DNA of 38,986 bases from positions 1 to 38,986 of the forward strand of contig CALDTX010000079.1 of the NCBI GenBank assembly GCA_937923565.1, given 5' to 3'. The position numbers were made by a program, and so were the translations under genes. This document shows positions 17,261 through 25,866 of the stretch, piece after piece (the stretch's first letter is position 1; the number at the start of each line of letters is the position of its first letter). The notes below the pieces were generated by a model. The model had not been told where the DNA came from. It searched no databases and saw nothing but the letters and a program-made list of their open reading frames with translations. The stretch comes from an uncultured Granulosicoccaceae bacterium. GTDB taxonomy: Bacteria; Pseudomonadota; Gammaproteobacteria; Granulosicoccales; Granulosicoccaceae.

Positions 17261-17670
17261 TCAGTCGCCGCCACAAGCTACTGAACGGTCGTCGTTACAA
17301 GCTGCGCGGCTTTACGCTCATAGAAGTGCTCGTTGCCATGACTATACTGGCGGTTGGGGTTTCTGCGTTGGTTGGTTCATCCGGCTCCAGTGCTTTTAGA
17401 AGTAGCGTGCTGCGCGAAAAAGAAGTGGGGCGATGGGTAGCCAGTAATCATCTCACCACTTTGCAATCGTTACCGGCTTGGCCAAACCCGGGCGCTAAAA
17501 ATACTGAAACTGAAATGCTTAAGCAGCGCTGGTATATCAATACGCGCGTGCGAAAATTATCCGACGCCGACTTACGCCGCATTGACGTTGAAGTGCGACT
17601 CAAACCTGATGCCAGTAGCTATATTTATTCGGTCACCGGCTTTATGGGTAACCCCGAACATCGGTTATGA
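17257..17670 (+). CDS. gspI: Type II secretion system minor pseudopilin GspI
   Basis: A 137-residue minor pseudopilin, initiated at a TTG that overlaps the gspH stop by 4 bp, so translation is coupled. The cleavage site is LRG|FTLIEVLVAMTILAVG. The downstream text WVASNHLTTLQSLPAWP and RRIDVEVRL is typical GspI. GspI forms the tip complex with J and K. The leader before the cleavage site is about 17 residues, rather long and basic. No ATG is available upstream of the cleavage site. Confidence 0.93.
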   Translation: MISRRHKLLNGRRYKLRGFTLIEVLVAMTILAVGVSALVGSSGSSAFRSSVLREKEVGRWVASNHLTTLQSLPAWPNPGAKNTETEMLKQRWYINTRVRKLSDADLRRIDVEVRLKPDASSYIYSVTGFMGNPEHRL

Positions 17671-18281
17671 ACAAACCATCCAGCATTAAGGGCTTTACGC
17701 TCATCGAGCTATTGGTGGCGATGTTCATTCTTGCCGTTATGGGCACGGCCGGGTTCACGATGTTGTCTCAGATCAACAATTCACGCGTCCGAATTGAAGC
17801 ACAGTCGAGCCGCATGACTGAATTGCAGCGCACCTTCTATTGGTTGGCAGAAGACATGACGCAGGTTATCGACCGGCCAATCCGATCGGCCGTCGATTCG
17901 CTCGAACCCGGTTATGTGTTCAACCTGCAAGGTGAATCGTTGTTCGAGTTTTCCCGAACTGGCTGGAGCAATCCGGCGGCCGATGTTTCGCCAGCCCGAT
18001 CCACCCTGCAACGCGTCGCTTATGTGTTGGAAGACGATCGTTTGCTTCGCCAGTATTGGTATCACATGGATACGTTGGAAGAAACGCCGACAAAGCGCCG
18101 ACAGCTGCTCACAGGTGTTGATAATTTGACGTTACGGTTTCTTGACACACGCGGTGAATGGCAAGACAGCTGGCCACCGTTGGATACTGAAGAAGCCCCC
18201 GGCATGCCGCGAGCTGTCGAATTCAACCTTGAGTTGAACGATATGGGGTCGGTTACTCGTGTTTTTGCGTTACCCGGATAG
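17667..18281 (+). CDS. gspJ: Type II secretion system minor pseudopilin GspJ
   Basis: A 204-residue minor pseudopilin; ATG overlaps the gspI stop (ATGA). The cleavage site is IKG|FTLIELLVAMFILAVMG. GspJ features follow: RMTELQRTFYWLAEDMTQVIDRPIR, LEFSRTGW-like FEFSRTGWSNPA, and LQRVAYVLEDDRLLRQYW. It forms the pseudopilus tip with I and K. The gspK ATG starts 4 bp after its stop. Confidence 0.94.
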   Translation: MNKPSSIKGFTLIELLVAMFILAVMGTAGFTMLSQINNSRVRIEAQSSRMTELQRTFYWLAEDMTQVIDRPIRSAVDSLEPGYVFNLQGESLFEFSRTGWSNPAADVSPARSTLQRVAYVLEDDRLLRQYWYHMDTLEETPTKRRQLLTGVDNLTLRFLDTRGEWQDSWPPLDTEEAPGMPRAVEFNLELNDMGSVTRVFALPG

Positions 18282-18285
18282 CCGC

Positions 18286-19347
18286 ATGAACATTAATTTA
18301 CATCAACAACGCGGCGTTGCCATCCTAACGGCCATGCTTGTTGTCGCTTTAGGGACTATAAGTATAGTTGCGATAATAAGCCGTCAGCATTTGGATATCC
18401 AGCGCGAGAGAAATGAAGCGCTCATTCAAACCGCACGAAGTTTTGCCACCAGTGGCGAACGCTTTGCCGCCGCCTTATTGTTTCGTGATGTTAAGGATGG
18501 GCTAAGAGAAAATTCAGACTCGTTAGATGACGACTGGGCTCAAACCATTCCGCCGGTGCCTATCGATAACATGGCATTGCAGGGTTGCATCGTTGATATG
18601 CAAGGGCGGTTTAATTTAAATAATTTGATCAACGCTGAAGGTGAAGCGGTTGAGCAATATGTGTTGCAGTTAAAGCGCCTGCTGTCGCAACTGAGCATTG
18701 ATCAAGTTAAGGCTGATGCAATCGTCGACTGGGTAGATGCAGATTTTAACGCCACGATACCTGATGGTGCAGAGGATGATTACTATACTGGCTTAACACC
18801 GGCTTATCGCGCTGCCAATGGCCCGTTTACAATGGTTAGCGAGCTGTTGTTGGTTAAAGGTTTTAGCTCGGCCATAAAGGAAGAGAAGGAAGATTACGAA
18901 TTGTTGTTGCCACACATAGCGGCATTACCTGTGCGTGGCGGACCGACACCGTTGAATGTGAATACGGCAACACCGGAAGTGCTGTCGTCGGTTTCTGACT
19001 TTTTGGAGCCACTGGGCCCGGATTTATCCCGCTGGGATACCGGGGCTTATGAAGACTACCCAGCTTGCGAAAATATCTTCGACTTAGAAGCAGAAGCAGG
19101 CCCTGATACCTTGGCGCAGGATCGTGATTTAACGCCGTATGAAAGTGTTCTCGATTTTGAATCGGAGGCAGCGGTTGAAAGTGGTGAAGAAGTTGCGCCG
19201 GCTAATACATTAACGGTGCGTTCAGACTACTTCCAAGTACGCATAGATGTTGGTGGCGAAGAGGCGGTTTTAACGCAGTATACTTTGCTTGAACGAGATG
19301 GCGAAGGCAAAACGAAAGTGATTTTTCGTGCCAGAGACACGTTGTAA
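18286..19347 (+). CDS. gspK: Type II secretion system minor pseudopilin GspK
   Basis: A ~353-residue large minor pseudopilin that caps the pseudopilus. The hydrophobic helix after the cleavage site (QRG|VAILTAMLVVALG) lacks Glu at +5, a known GspK trait. The large insert domain shows IVDMQGRFNLNNLIN, AIVDWVDAD, YTGLTPAYRAANGPFTMVSELLLVKGF and LNVNTATPEVLSS, which are standard GspK segments. A GTG at 18259 is in frame, but the ATG at 18286, just after the gspJ stop, gives the usual short basic leader. A 139-bp gap with a hairpin separates it from gspL. Confidence 0.94.
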   Translation: MNINLHQQRGVAILTAMLVVALGTISIVAIISRQHLDIQRERNEALIQTARSFATSGERFAAALLFRDVKDGLRENSDSLDDDWAQTIPPVPIDNMALQGCIVDMQGRFNLNNLINAEGEAVEQYVLQLKRLLSQLSIDQVKADAIVDWVDADFNATIPDGAEDDYYTGLTPAYRAANGPFTMVSELLLVKGFSSAIKEEKEDYELLLPHIAALPVRGGPTPLNVNTATPEVLSSVSDFLEPLGPDLSRWDTGAYEDYPACENIFDLEAEAGPDTLAQDRDLTPYESVLDFESEAAVESGEEVAPANTLTVRSDYFQVRIDVGGEEAVLTQYTLLERDGEGKTKVIFRARDTL

Positions 19348-19443
19348 CGGATGACTGAAACTAGCAGTAAGCACTGACATTTGAAGCAGTAACTGGAAAA
19401 TGTGCGGCCAACGTTTGGCGTACAGATTGGACTATTATTCGAT

Positions 19444-19463
19444 GCTTTAACACACGTTAAAGC
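19444..19463 (+). promoter_or_regulatory. Hairpin in the gspK-gspL gap
   Basis: A perfect inverted repeat GCTTTAAC (19444-19451) and GTTAAAGC (19456-19463) with loop ACAC lies 23 bp ahead of the gspL TTG. No U-run follows, so it is more likely an mRNA-processing, attenuation or operator element than a terminator. The 139-bp gap is the widest within the gsp operon. Confidence 0.4.
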
Positions 19464-19486
19464 CTAAATTTGAGCTGGAAATCGGT

Positions 19487-20701
19487 TTGGCCAAGAACGT
19501 CATCATACATTTACCTCACGTTGGCGAGGACCATGTTCGTTGGGCATTAGCTGACGACAAAGGTAAGCTGAGCTCGGCTATTTTTTCAGGCACGTTTGAA
19601 GAGGCGGCTGAAAAAGTAGAAGGCAAACGCGCCACGCTAATCGTGCCCGGTAACGATGTGCTACTGGCGGAGGCATCAGTGCCGGGAGGGTCTGCCAGTA
19701 GAGCATTACAAGCGATACCTTTTGCGCTTGAAGAACAACTTGCCGACGACGTTGAGCAACTGCACTTTGCTTTAGGCGGACGCGGTAAAGACGACGTCTA
19801 TCCGGTAGCGGTCATTGGCCGCGACACCATGGATACGGTGCAGGAGCAATGTGCCAATGCCGGGCTTCGACCAACCGAAATTGTGCCTGAAACATTAGCC
19901 CTACCCAAATTTGAAAGCGATGAACCTGGTGATGCCTCCTGGACAGCCTTGATCGATGCAGATCAAACTGTTGTGCGTTTAAATGGCTTTTCAGGTTTTA
20001 GCACCGACACCGACATGGCGGGCATTATGTTGGAGGGTGCAAGAAGCAATCTTGAGGATGACGCTTCAGCCAACATGGTGGTGTTTAGAACCAACTCAGA
20101 TTCCCCATTGCCTGAAACCCAAGGCGTTGATATGGAAACGCGCCACTGCGAAAGCCGATTGAGCTTGTATGCCAGTGGTTTGGCAAACGCACCTCATATC
20201 AATTTATTGCAAGGCGACTACAGCCCTAAAACCCAGTTCGATAAAAACTGGAAGCCGTGGCGCTGGAGCATGGTGTTGTTGGGTGTTTTATGTGCCGTGT
20301 TAATGGGCGTTAAAGCGTTAGAACTTCGTCAATCGGCCAATCAGGTAAAACTCATTGACCAACAAATTGAACAAGCCTTCAAGCAGGCCATGCCCGGATC
20401 GCGATTACAACGACCCGTAAAGCAAATAGAAAATCGGATTGCGCAGCTTAGCGGTGGCAGCACTAACGGCTTTACGAGCGAGCTAAGTCAGATCGCTGCA
20501 AGTTTAACAACGCAGCCTCAAACGGTGGTTCGCTCTATTAGTTATCGTGAAGGTCGTTTCGATCTGGACGTTACCACCGATGCAATTCCCACATTAGACT
20601 TGCTCAAAGAAGAGCTTAAGAAACGTGGTGATTTATCCATGAACGTGCTTTCAGCGAATGTGGAAAAGGGCGGCTTGCGAAGTCGAATCAGAATTGAATA
20701 A
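19487..20701 (+). CDS. gspL: Type II secretion system inner-membrane platform protein GspL
   Basis: A 404-residue bitopic protein linking the GspE ATPase to the membrane platform. The cytoplasmic actin-like part (residues ~1-260) contains LPGGSASRALQAIPFALEEQLADDVEQLHFA-like text and a PETLALP segment. One transmembrane helix lies near residues 262-280 (WSMVLLGVLCAVLMGVKALEL). The periplasmic ferredoxin-like domain is at the C-terminus (QPQTVVRSISYREGRFDLDV). Initiation is probably at TTG 19487, with GGAAA just upstream. The cognate GspE is not in this window. Confidence 0.92.
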   Translation: MAKNVIIHLPHVGEDHVRWALADDKGKLSSAIFSGTFEEAAEKVEGKRATLIVPGNDVLLAEASVPGGSASRALQAIPFALEEQLADDVEQLHFALGGRGKDDVYPVAVIGRDTMDTVQEQCANAGLRPTEIVPETLALPKFESDEPGDASWTALIDADQTVVRLNGFSGFSTDTDMAGIMLEGARSNLEDDASANMVVFRTNSDSPLPETQGVDMETRHCESRLSLYASGLANAPHINLLQGDYSPKTQFDKNWKPWRWSMVLLGVLCAVLMGVKALELRQSANQVKLIDQQIEQAFKQAMPGSRLQRPVKQIENRIAQLSGGSTNGFTSELSQIAASLTTQPQTVVRSISYREGRFDLDVTTDAIPTLDLLKEELKKRGDLSMNVLSANVEKGGLRSRIRIE

Positions 20702-20731
20702 TTACATGCACAGTAATCAGGCCCCGTTGCA

Positions 20732-21205
20732 ATGAAAGAATGGTATCTAAGACAATCCTCACAAGATCGTATCATCGTGATTTGCGTGGCGGCCTTGTCG
20801 GTGGTGGGTTTGTTATACGCCTTCGTTTGGTACCCAATTAATACAGGGTTGGATAACAACCGAACCTTGTTAGTGAGTAAACAACAAACCCTGGCTAAGG
20901 TACAGTCGGGTGCTGCTCAACTCAGGGCATTAGGGGGTGGTACTGGCACTCAGTTAAAACAAACCAATAAAGCGCCGTTTCAGTTAATTGATGAATTAAT
21001 TCGTAACGCAGGCATTAAGCAACCCGAACGGATCGACCCCAGCGGTAACAACGGTGCTCGTGTGCAAATGAACGAAGTTGAGTTCGACAAACTGGTACCA
21101 GTGCTTGCGCAATTGGAGCTCTATGGCATTAGCATTAAAACGATGAACATCACGCGTAAGAACGAAGGCACTGTAACCGTGCGTTTCAATATCGAGAAAA
21201 GCTAA
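20732..21205 (+). CDS. gspM: Type II secretion system inner-membrane platform protein GspM
   Basis: A 157-residue bitopic partner of GspL. It has a short cytoplasmic N-terminus (KEWYLRQSSQDR), one transmembrane helix at residues ~14-34 (IIVICVAALSVVGLLYAFVWYP), a periplasmic coiled-coil stretch and a small ferredoxin-like domain (VQMNEVEFDKLVPVLAQLELYGISI). Its TAA overlaps the gspN ATG by one base. Confidence 0.92.
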   Translation: MKEWYLRQSSQDRIIVICVAALSVVGLLYAFVWYPINTGLDNNRTLLVSKQQTLAKVQSGAAQLRALGGGTGTQLKQTNKAPFQLIDELIRNAGIKQPERIDPSGNNGARVQMNEVEFDKLVPVLAQLELYGISIKTMNITRKNEGTVTVRFNIEKS

Positions 21206-21987
21206 TGCGAGTGGTTCGGCTTATTTTGCTTGGTTTATTGGTTTACGTTATATCCATTGTTTTTCTTTTTCCGGCAGCACCGTTAATCGAACGCATTCAA
21301 CCCAATTTACAACCGCTACAACTCACAGGCGTTTCCGGCAAACTTTTTAATGGATCAGTTGCGTCGGTGACTAACAATGACGATCTACTGCCACTTCAGT
21401 TTAATGATGTGAATTGGAAGTTAGCGCCAGCAACTATCGTTAAAGGTGGTATTGGTGCCGATGTAAACTTTAAAGGTTATGGCGGCGGTGGTGAAGCGCA
21501 GGTGCGTCAGCAGCTCACCGGCGAAACCGTGGTTAGCAACTTTATTTTTACGGCGCAAGCCGCGGCGTTTGAAGAGTTATTGCCAGCACCGGTAGCCAGT
21601 TTCACTGGAACAATCAGTGGCGATGTCAGTACATTAAAACTAAAGAATCAATTGTTAACCGAAATGGCAGGGGCGTTAAATTGGTCTGATGCGGTCATCA
21701 ATACAAGCTTTATTGGCGTTCCGGTAAAACTTGGTAACATCGACATCAATATAGAGAAGGTAGACGAAAACACGCACAAAGCCTTGTTATCATCCACAGA
21801 TGGTGACTTAACGTTAGACGGCTCCATCGATGTATCACTCGACGGTAACTATAAGGCCGACGTTTTGATCACTCCAAAAGCAAATGCTCCGCAAGCGCTG
21901 GTACAGCAATTGGGTCGCTTTGCCAGACCCGATGCAGGAGGGCGCTACCGTTGGCAGCAAAACGGTAACGTTAACCAAGGGTTTTAA
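21205..21987 (+). CDS. gspN: Type II secretion system protein GspN
   Basis: A 260-residue protein with one N-terminal transmembrane helix (residues ~3-24) and a beta-rich periplasmic domain. It follows the GspN pattern: LTGVSGKLFNGSVASV, FNDVNWKLAPATI and LDGSIDVSLDGNYKADVLITPK. GspN is found in only some T2SSs and its role is unclear. It is the last gsp gene, coupled to gspM by a TAATG overlap; 151 bp with no clear terminator follow before cysQ. Confidence 0.9.
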   Translation: MRVVRLILLGLLVYVISIVFLFPAAPLIERIQPNLQPLQLTGVSGKLFNGSVASVTNNDDLLPLQFNDVNWKLAPATIVKGGIGADVNFKGYGGGGEAQVRQQLTGETVVSNFIFTAQAAAFEELLPAPVASFTGTISGDVSTLKLKNQLLTEMAGALNWSDAVINTSFIGVPVKLGNIDINIEKVDENTHKALLSSTDGDLTLDGSIDVSLDGNYKADVLITPKANAPQALVQQLGRFARPDAGGRYRWQQNGNVNQGF

Positions 21988-22138
21988 CTAAGTAAGCGCG
22001 AGCCTGTTCGCAACAAACGCGACATAAAAAGAGTTTTTTCGTACATGTGCACAAGAATCATTACCGTTTGGCGTTCGAGGCTTTAATGTTTTCGCCTATG
22101 ACCGCTACCTGCTGTGAACCAAGTAGGAAATGAACGGG

Positions 22139-22969
22139 ATGTTTCCAGACGAAGAAACAACCGAAAGACTAACGCTTCAAGCGCTTGAAGTCGCCCGTAT
22201 TGCTGGCGAAAGAATTGTGGAAGTGTATGCCCAACGGTATGACGTAACGTACAAAAGCGACGAAACCCCGGTAACCACGGCCGACCTTGATGCGCACAAA
22301 ATTATTATCGAACGACTCTCTGCGTTAACACCAAGCTACCCAGTTTTATCTGAAGAATCTGAATCTATCCCTTTTAGTGTCCGCAACCGTTGGCCTGTGT
22401 ATTGGCTTGTTGATCCTTTAGACGGTACGCGTGAATTTTTAAGAAAGAACGATGAATTCAGTGTCAACATTGCACTTATTGTTAATGGTGAACCCAAGCT
22501 GGGCGTTGTTGATGCCCCTGCACTGGGCGTTAGCTACTACGCGGCAAAAGGATTCGGGGCCTGGAAAAAAGGTGCTCAGAACAAAGCCGAGCGAATCCAG
22601 GTCAGGCCAGCGCCGGTCAGACCCGGTAGCATGACGGTTGCTCGCGGCCGCTGCCCCACCATTGGCCGACAATTGCAAAAATTTCTCGACAATTTGGGCG
22701 CGCATAAAGAAATATCGATGGGTTCCGCGCTGAAATCGTGTTTGGTTGCAGAGGGCAGGGCCGATGTTTATGTTCGGCTTGGACCAACCTCCGAATGGGA
22801 CACCGCCGCATCGCAGTGTATTGTTGAAGAGGCCGGTGGTCACATCACCGATACCAGCTTGAACGACCTCCGTTACAACACCCGGGAATCTTTACTGAAT
22901 CCTCACTTTGTGGTTTTCGGTGACGAAACGCACAATTGGGCGGCTTATTTGCCGTCTACCACGGCTTAA
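22139..22969 (+). CDS. cysQ: 3'(2'),5'-bisphosphate nucleotidase CysQ
   Basis: A ~276-residue inositol-monophosphatase-fold enzyme that removes phosphate from 3'-phosphoadenosine 5'-phosphate, recycling the by-product of sulfate assimilation. Metal-binding motifs are all present: PVLSEESES (Glu), WLVDPLDGTREF (DPLDGT) and SEWDTAASQCIVEEAGG. The DGTREF variant favours CysQ over SuhB. AGGA at 22125-22128 is 10 bases from the ATG at 22139 but only one base from the in-frame ATG at 22130, so I prefer the later start. It may be expressed from the region after gspN. Confidence 0.93.
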   Translation: MFPDEETTERLTLQALEVARIAGERIVEVYAQRYDVTYKSDETPVTTADLDAHKIIIERLSALTPSYPVLSEESESIPFSVRNRWPVYWLVDPLDGTREFLRKNDEFSVNIALIVNGEPKLGVVDAPALGVSYYAAKGFGAWKKGAQNKAERIQVRPAPVRPGSMTVARGRCPTIGRQLQKFLDNLGAHKEISMGSALKSCLVAEGRADVYVRLGPTSEWDTAASQCIVEEAGGHITDTSLNDLRYNTRESLLNPHFVVFGDETHNWAAYLPSTTA

Positions 22970-23055
22970 ATAATCACATTAGGCTAGCGGTAGTTCCGTC
23001 GAGGCAACAAGTTGCGGTATTATCTAGTTTCCACGTCACGGCCGATGATCGCGTT

Positions 23056-23517
23056 TTGAATCAAAAATTTAATTCTCCTGAAGAAGCAGAAATCGCTTTC
23101 TATGAAGCGATAGAAAAAGCTGATATTCACGCTTTAGGTAATATCTGGTCTAGCGATGACAGCATTGTGTGTATCCATCCGGGCGCCAACCGTATCGAAG
23201 GTCGGCTAGCCGTGTTGGAAAGCTTTGCCGATATGTTCGCGCAATCGCCACAAATTGGCTTTTCAATTTCAGATGCCAGACAAACCTCCACCGACGATCT
23301 CGCTATTCATTTGGTTAGGGAAGAAATCGAACTCGATGGCCAGTTGGTTAGTGTTATGGTTTCAACCAATATCTATCATATTGAAGATGGCGGCTGGAGA
23401 ATGCTGTTGCACCATTCCTCTCACGAACCAGAACTCGCCCTAGACGAAGAGTTTGAAGAGTTCGACGAATTCGATGAATTTGACGAGGTGCCTGAACAAC
23501 CGCCGGTGCTACATTGA
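23056..23517 (+). CDS. NTF2-like (SnoaL-fold) protein with acidic repeat tail
   Basis: A small cytoplasmic protein with a cone-shaped NTF2/SnoaL-like domain: SPEEAEIAFYEAIEKADIHALGNIWSSDD, IVCIHPGANRIEGR and a C-terminal GGWRMLLHHSSH. This pattern is common to an uncharacterised bacterial NTF2-like group. The frame is open back to a TTG at 22936 inside cysQ; TTG 23056 gives the usual family N-terminus (MNQKFNSPEEAE), about 153 residues, so I prefer it with little confidence. The tail is unusual: EEFEEFDEFDEFDEV, an FDE repeat that is highly acidic. The stop overlaps the next start (TTGA). Confidence 0.72.
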   Translation: MNQKFNSPEEAEIAFYEAIEKADIHALGNIWSSDDSIVCIHPGANRIEGRLAVLESFADMFAQSPQIGFSISDARQTSTDDLAIHLVREEIELDGQLVSVMVSTNIYHIEDGGWRMLLHHSSHEPELALDEEFEEFDEFDEFDEVPEQPPVLH

Positions 23518-24011
23518 TACAACCTGTAGCACCCCGGCCGTTGCCAAAAGAAGAAGTCTTATATAAAAACAAACGCGTTATCGTCACCCCATCCTGGTTG
23601 CAGGTGAAGAACACCAGCTACGCTGTTCGCTACATTCAAAAATACTCCTTAAAAATGCTGGCCCCGCCGCGCATTAGCGCCGGCATTGTTTTTTTTGTAG
23701 CGGTTGGCTTAACGGTTTGGCAGTTGTATCGCATTAAGCAGCAAATGTTACCAACGAACCTTGGATGGGCCATGCTGGCGTTATGCATACTGCTGCTACT
23801 AGGGTCATCGTTTGTCGCGTTTGTTATGCAAACCCGCTACAGGCTAGACATCAATTTTTCAGATGATGCTAAAACCTTGCAGATTGTACGCACCACGCGC
23901 GCTGATATAGAGGCGCTGCGTACTGCAATCAGTATTGCAATGGATTGGTATCAAGCTGAACGTAATAACATACTCATTGACGCTAACGTGCCTCCCGACG
24001 ATGCTGATTAA
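23514..24011 (+). CDS. DUF6232-like two-helix membrane protein
   Basis: A 165-residue protein starting at a TTG overlapping the previous stop by 4 bp, hence probably co-translated with the NTF2-like gene. Residues ~10-45 form a beta-rich cytoplasmic part (VLYKNKRVIVTPSWLQVKN, YAVRYIQKYSL); two hydrophobic segments follow at ~55-70 and ~83-105 and then a second small soluble part (RYRLDINFSDDAKTLQIV). This layout matches DUF6232, function unknown. Its 3' end overlaps the convergent EamA gene by 29 bp. Confidence 0.68.
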   Translation: MIQPVAPRPLPKEEVLYKNKRVIVTPSWLQVKNTSYAVRYIQKYSLKMLAPPRISAGIVFFVAVGLTVWQLYRIKQQMLPTNLGWAMLALCILLLLGSSFVAFVMQTRYRLDINFSDDAKTLQIVRTTRADIEALRTAISIAMDWYQAERNNILIDANVPPDDAD

Positions 24012-24912
24012 ACACCACTAAAATCAGCCCTGATAAAACCAATAGGCTGGCCGGGTAAAACAAGGTGCTGGGCAGTTCCTGATAAAGAAAATAAGCAGCA
24101 ACGCCTGCTACAACAAATTGCAACAAGTTAAGCAGCGTTACGGTTTGCCCGCGTAAATGTTGCATCGAAAAATTTAAAGCCGTGTGCCCAATAACGGTTG
24201 AAATCCCCGCCAACGATAAAATCATCAGTATGTTTTTTGTATCCATTGTTGGTGCGATGGGTTCACTGATGCTGGCCAATAACAAAGAACAAACCCCTGC
24301 CACTGCATACATGGGAACAACGTATAGCCAGATGCTTGCGAGCTGCTGATGTTTTCGTGCGCTTGTAAGGTATAACGCAAACAGTAGCATCGAGGCAAAG
24401 CAAAACAGATCGCCCAGTATGTGCTCACGGCTTAGGCTGAAGTCGCTGTAAGCCAGCAACACAATACCCGCCATGGCTAGCAAGGTTGCAAAGAGCTCTA
24501 GCCGTTGTATGCGTTCCCGAAATTGTATAAACATTAAGAACGGCATAACAATAGGCGTAAGGTTGACGATAAGCGTTGCATTTGCACCGCTGGTTAAGCG
24601 GGCACCTGCGTTCCATGCAATAAAATGAATCGATAACAGAATACCGGGCAATAAAGAGCGGCTAAGTACTTTTAACCAACTGGTGTCGCCGTATAAGCGT
24701 CGTGCTCTTATATATAAGGGTAATAAGAACAGCGATGCCAGGAGTGATCGCCAAGCCGATAGCATAATGCTACTTTCAACACTCTCTCTGATAAAAACGA
24801 AAGAAATGCCGCTGGCTATAATGCCAATCAGCAGCACCAGTAAAACCAACGATGCCGCTGGCTTCACGGTTGTATTCTCAGTATTAATCGCAGGCGTTGG
24901 CTGAACTTTCAA
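23983..24912 (-). CDS. EamA/DMT-family transporter
   Basis: A 309-residue inner-membrane protein with ten predicted hydrophobic helices arranged as two EamA halves (about residues 20-155 and 170-300). It belongs to the drug/metabolite transporter superfamily. Family features are FVFIRESVESSIMLSAWRSL in helix 2 and HTALNFSMQHLRGQTVTLLNLLQ in the second half. Substrates range from amino acids to metabolites and cannot be inferred. The apparent start is TTG at 24912, inside the xthA end (29-bp overlap); a GTG about 15 codons later is an alternative. Probably co-transcribed with xthA. Confidence 0.85.
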   Translation of the reverse strand: MKVQPTPAINTENTTVKPAASLVLLVLLIGIIASGISFVFIRESVESSIMLSAWRSLLASLFLLPLYIRARRLYGDTSWLKVLSRSLLPGILLSIHFIAWNAGARLTSGANATLIVNLTPIVMPFLMFIQFRERIQRLELFATLLAMAGIVLLAYSDFSLSREHILGDLFCFASMLLFALYLTSARKHQQLASIWLYVVPMYAVAGVCSLLLASISEPIAPTMDTKNILMILSLAGISTVIGHTALNFSMQHLRGQTVTLLNLLQFVVAGVAAYFLYQELPSTLFYPASLLVLSGLILVVFNQHRREAR

Positions 24913-25681
24913 TGGTGAAGTCGTAGTCGATGATCAGTGGCGCATGATCAGAAAATGGTTTGTCGCGATAGATGCGTGTTTTGGTAACTTTATCGGCCAA
25001 GTTGTCGGTGGCTATTTGGTAGTCGATACGCCAACCAACATTGTTTGCGCGCGCCTGACCTCGGTTAGACCACCACGTGTATTCATGTTCTTTTTGCGGC
25101 AGCTGTCTGAAGGTGTCGCAGTAACCGTGTTTGTCGAAAAGCTCGCTTAACCAAGCGCGTTCTTCGGGTAAAAAACCAGAGTTTTTCTTGTTGCCTTTCC
25201 AGTTTCTGATGTCGGCTTCACTGTGAGCAATGTTCCAGTCGCCACACACAATAAGAGGCTTGTTTTTCTTCCGGCTTTTTTTCAACAACGGCAAATACGC
25301 GTCCATCATTTTGTATTTGTAGTCTTGGCGAATTTCACCACTGGAGCCTGATGGCATGTACAGCGAAGCCACACTTATATTGTCGAATTGAACCTCAAGG
25401 TAGCGACCTTCTGAGTCTATCCAGTCGATGCCCAGTCCAACGACGGTTTTAACCGGTTTGAGCTTTGAATAAACAGCCGTACCGCTGTAGCCTTTTTTAA
25501 CGGCGTCGTGATAGGTGCAGTGATAGCCCTTGGGGTGGAAGACCTTATCGCTCAGTTGATCGATCTGAGCTTTGGTTTCTTGCACACAAACAACATCGGC
25601 TTTTTGTCTGGCAAGCCAGGGGAAAAAGCCCTTTTTAGCGGCCGCTCTTATGCCGTTGACATTCACAGTTATGATACGCAT
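24884..25681 (-). CDS. xthA: Exodeoxyribonuclease III of the XthA/Crc branch
   Basis: A 265-residue AP endonuclease/3'-5' exonuclease of the EEP fold. Catalytic residues are intact: Asn in VNVNGIRAA, Glu35 in VCVQETK, GDWNIAH, and SDHAPL at the C-terminus. The overall text (MRIITVNVNGI, SEGRYLEVQFDNISVASLYMPSGSSGE, WRIDYQIATDNL) resembles the Pseudomonas Crc/XthA group. Crc itself has lost nuclease residues, so this copy looks like an active nuclease. I choose the ATG at 25681; the frame opens nine codons earlier without a typical start. It lies near argB-algC-dut-coaBC, like crc in pseudomonads. Confidence 0.9.
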   Translation of the reverse strand: MRIITVNVNGIRAAAKKGFFPWLARQKADVVCVQETKAQIDQLSDKVFHPKGYHCTYHDAVKKGYSGTAVYSKLKPVKTVVGLGIDWIDSEGRYLEVQFDNISVASLYMPSGSSGEIRQDYKYKMMDAYLPLLKKSRKKNKPLIVCGDWNIAHSEADIRNWKGNKKNSGFLPEERAWLSELFDKHGYCDTFRQLPQKEHEYTWWSNRGQARANNVGWRIDYQIATDNLADKVTKTRIYRDKPFSDHAPLIIDYDFTIESSANACD

Positions 25682-25866
25682 GGCGCGGCATTGTACACCC
25701 CTTCGCAAGTTTTACTAATTTGTTGGTTAATTGGGCGCAATTTACTCAGACTTCTACAGAAACTGACGCTAGCTATCAGTATGCGTATGAACGCGTAGGT
25801 AAACGAAGCAGGAAAATGCGAATTTCATCACACAATTTTGACGCATTTCCGCAATTGGAATATTTT

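Noticed and set aside
22936-23055. N-terminal extension of the NTF2-like gene starting at TTG inside cysQ
   Set aside because: The added 40 residues have no family match and no ribosome binding site; kept only as an alternative.
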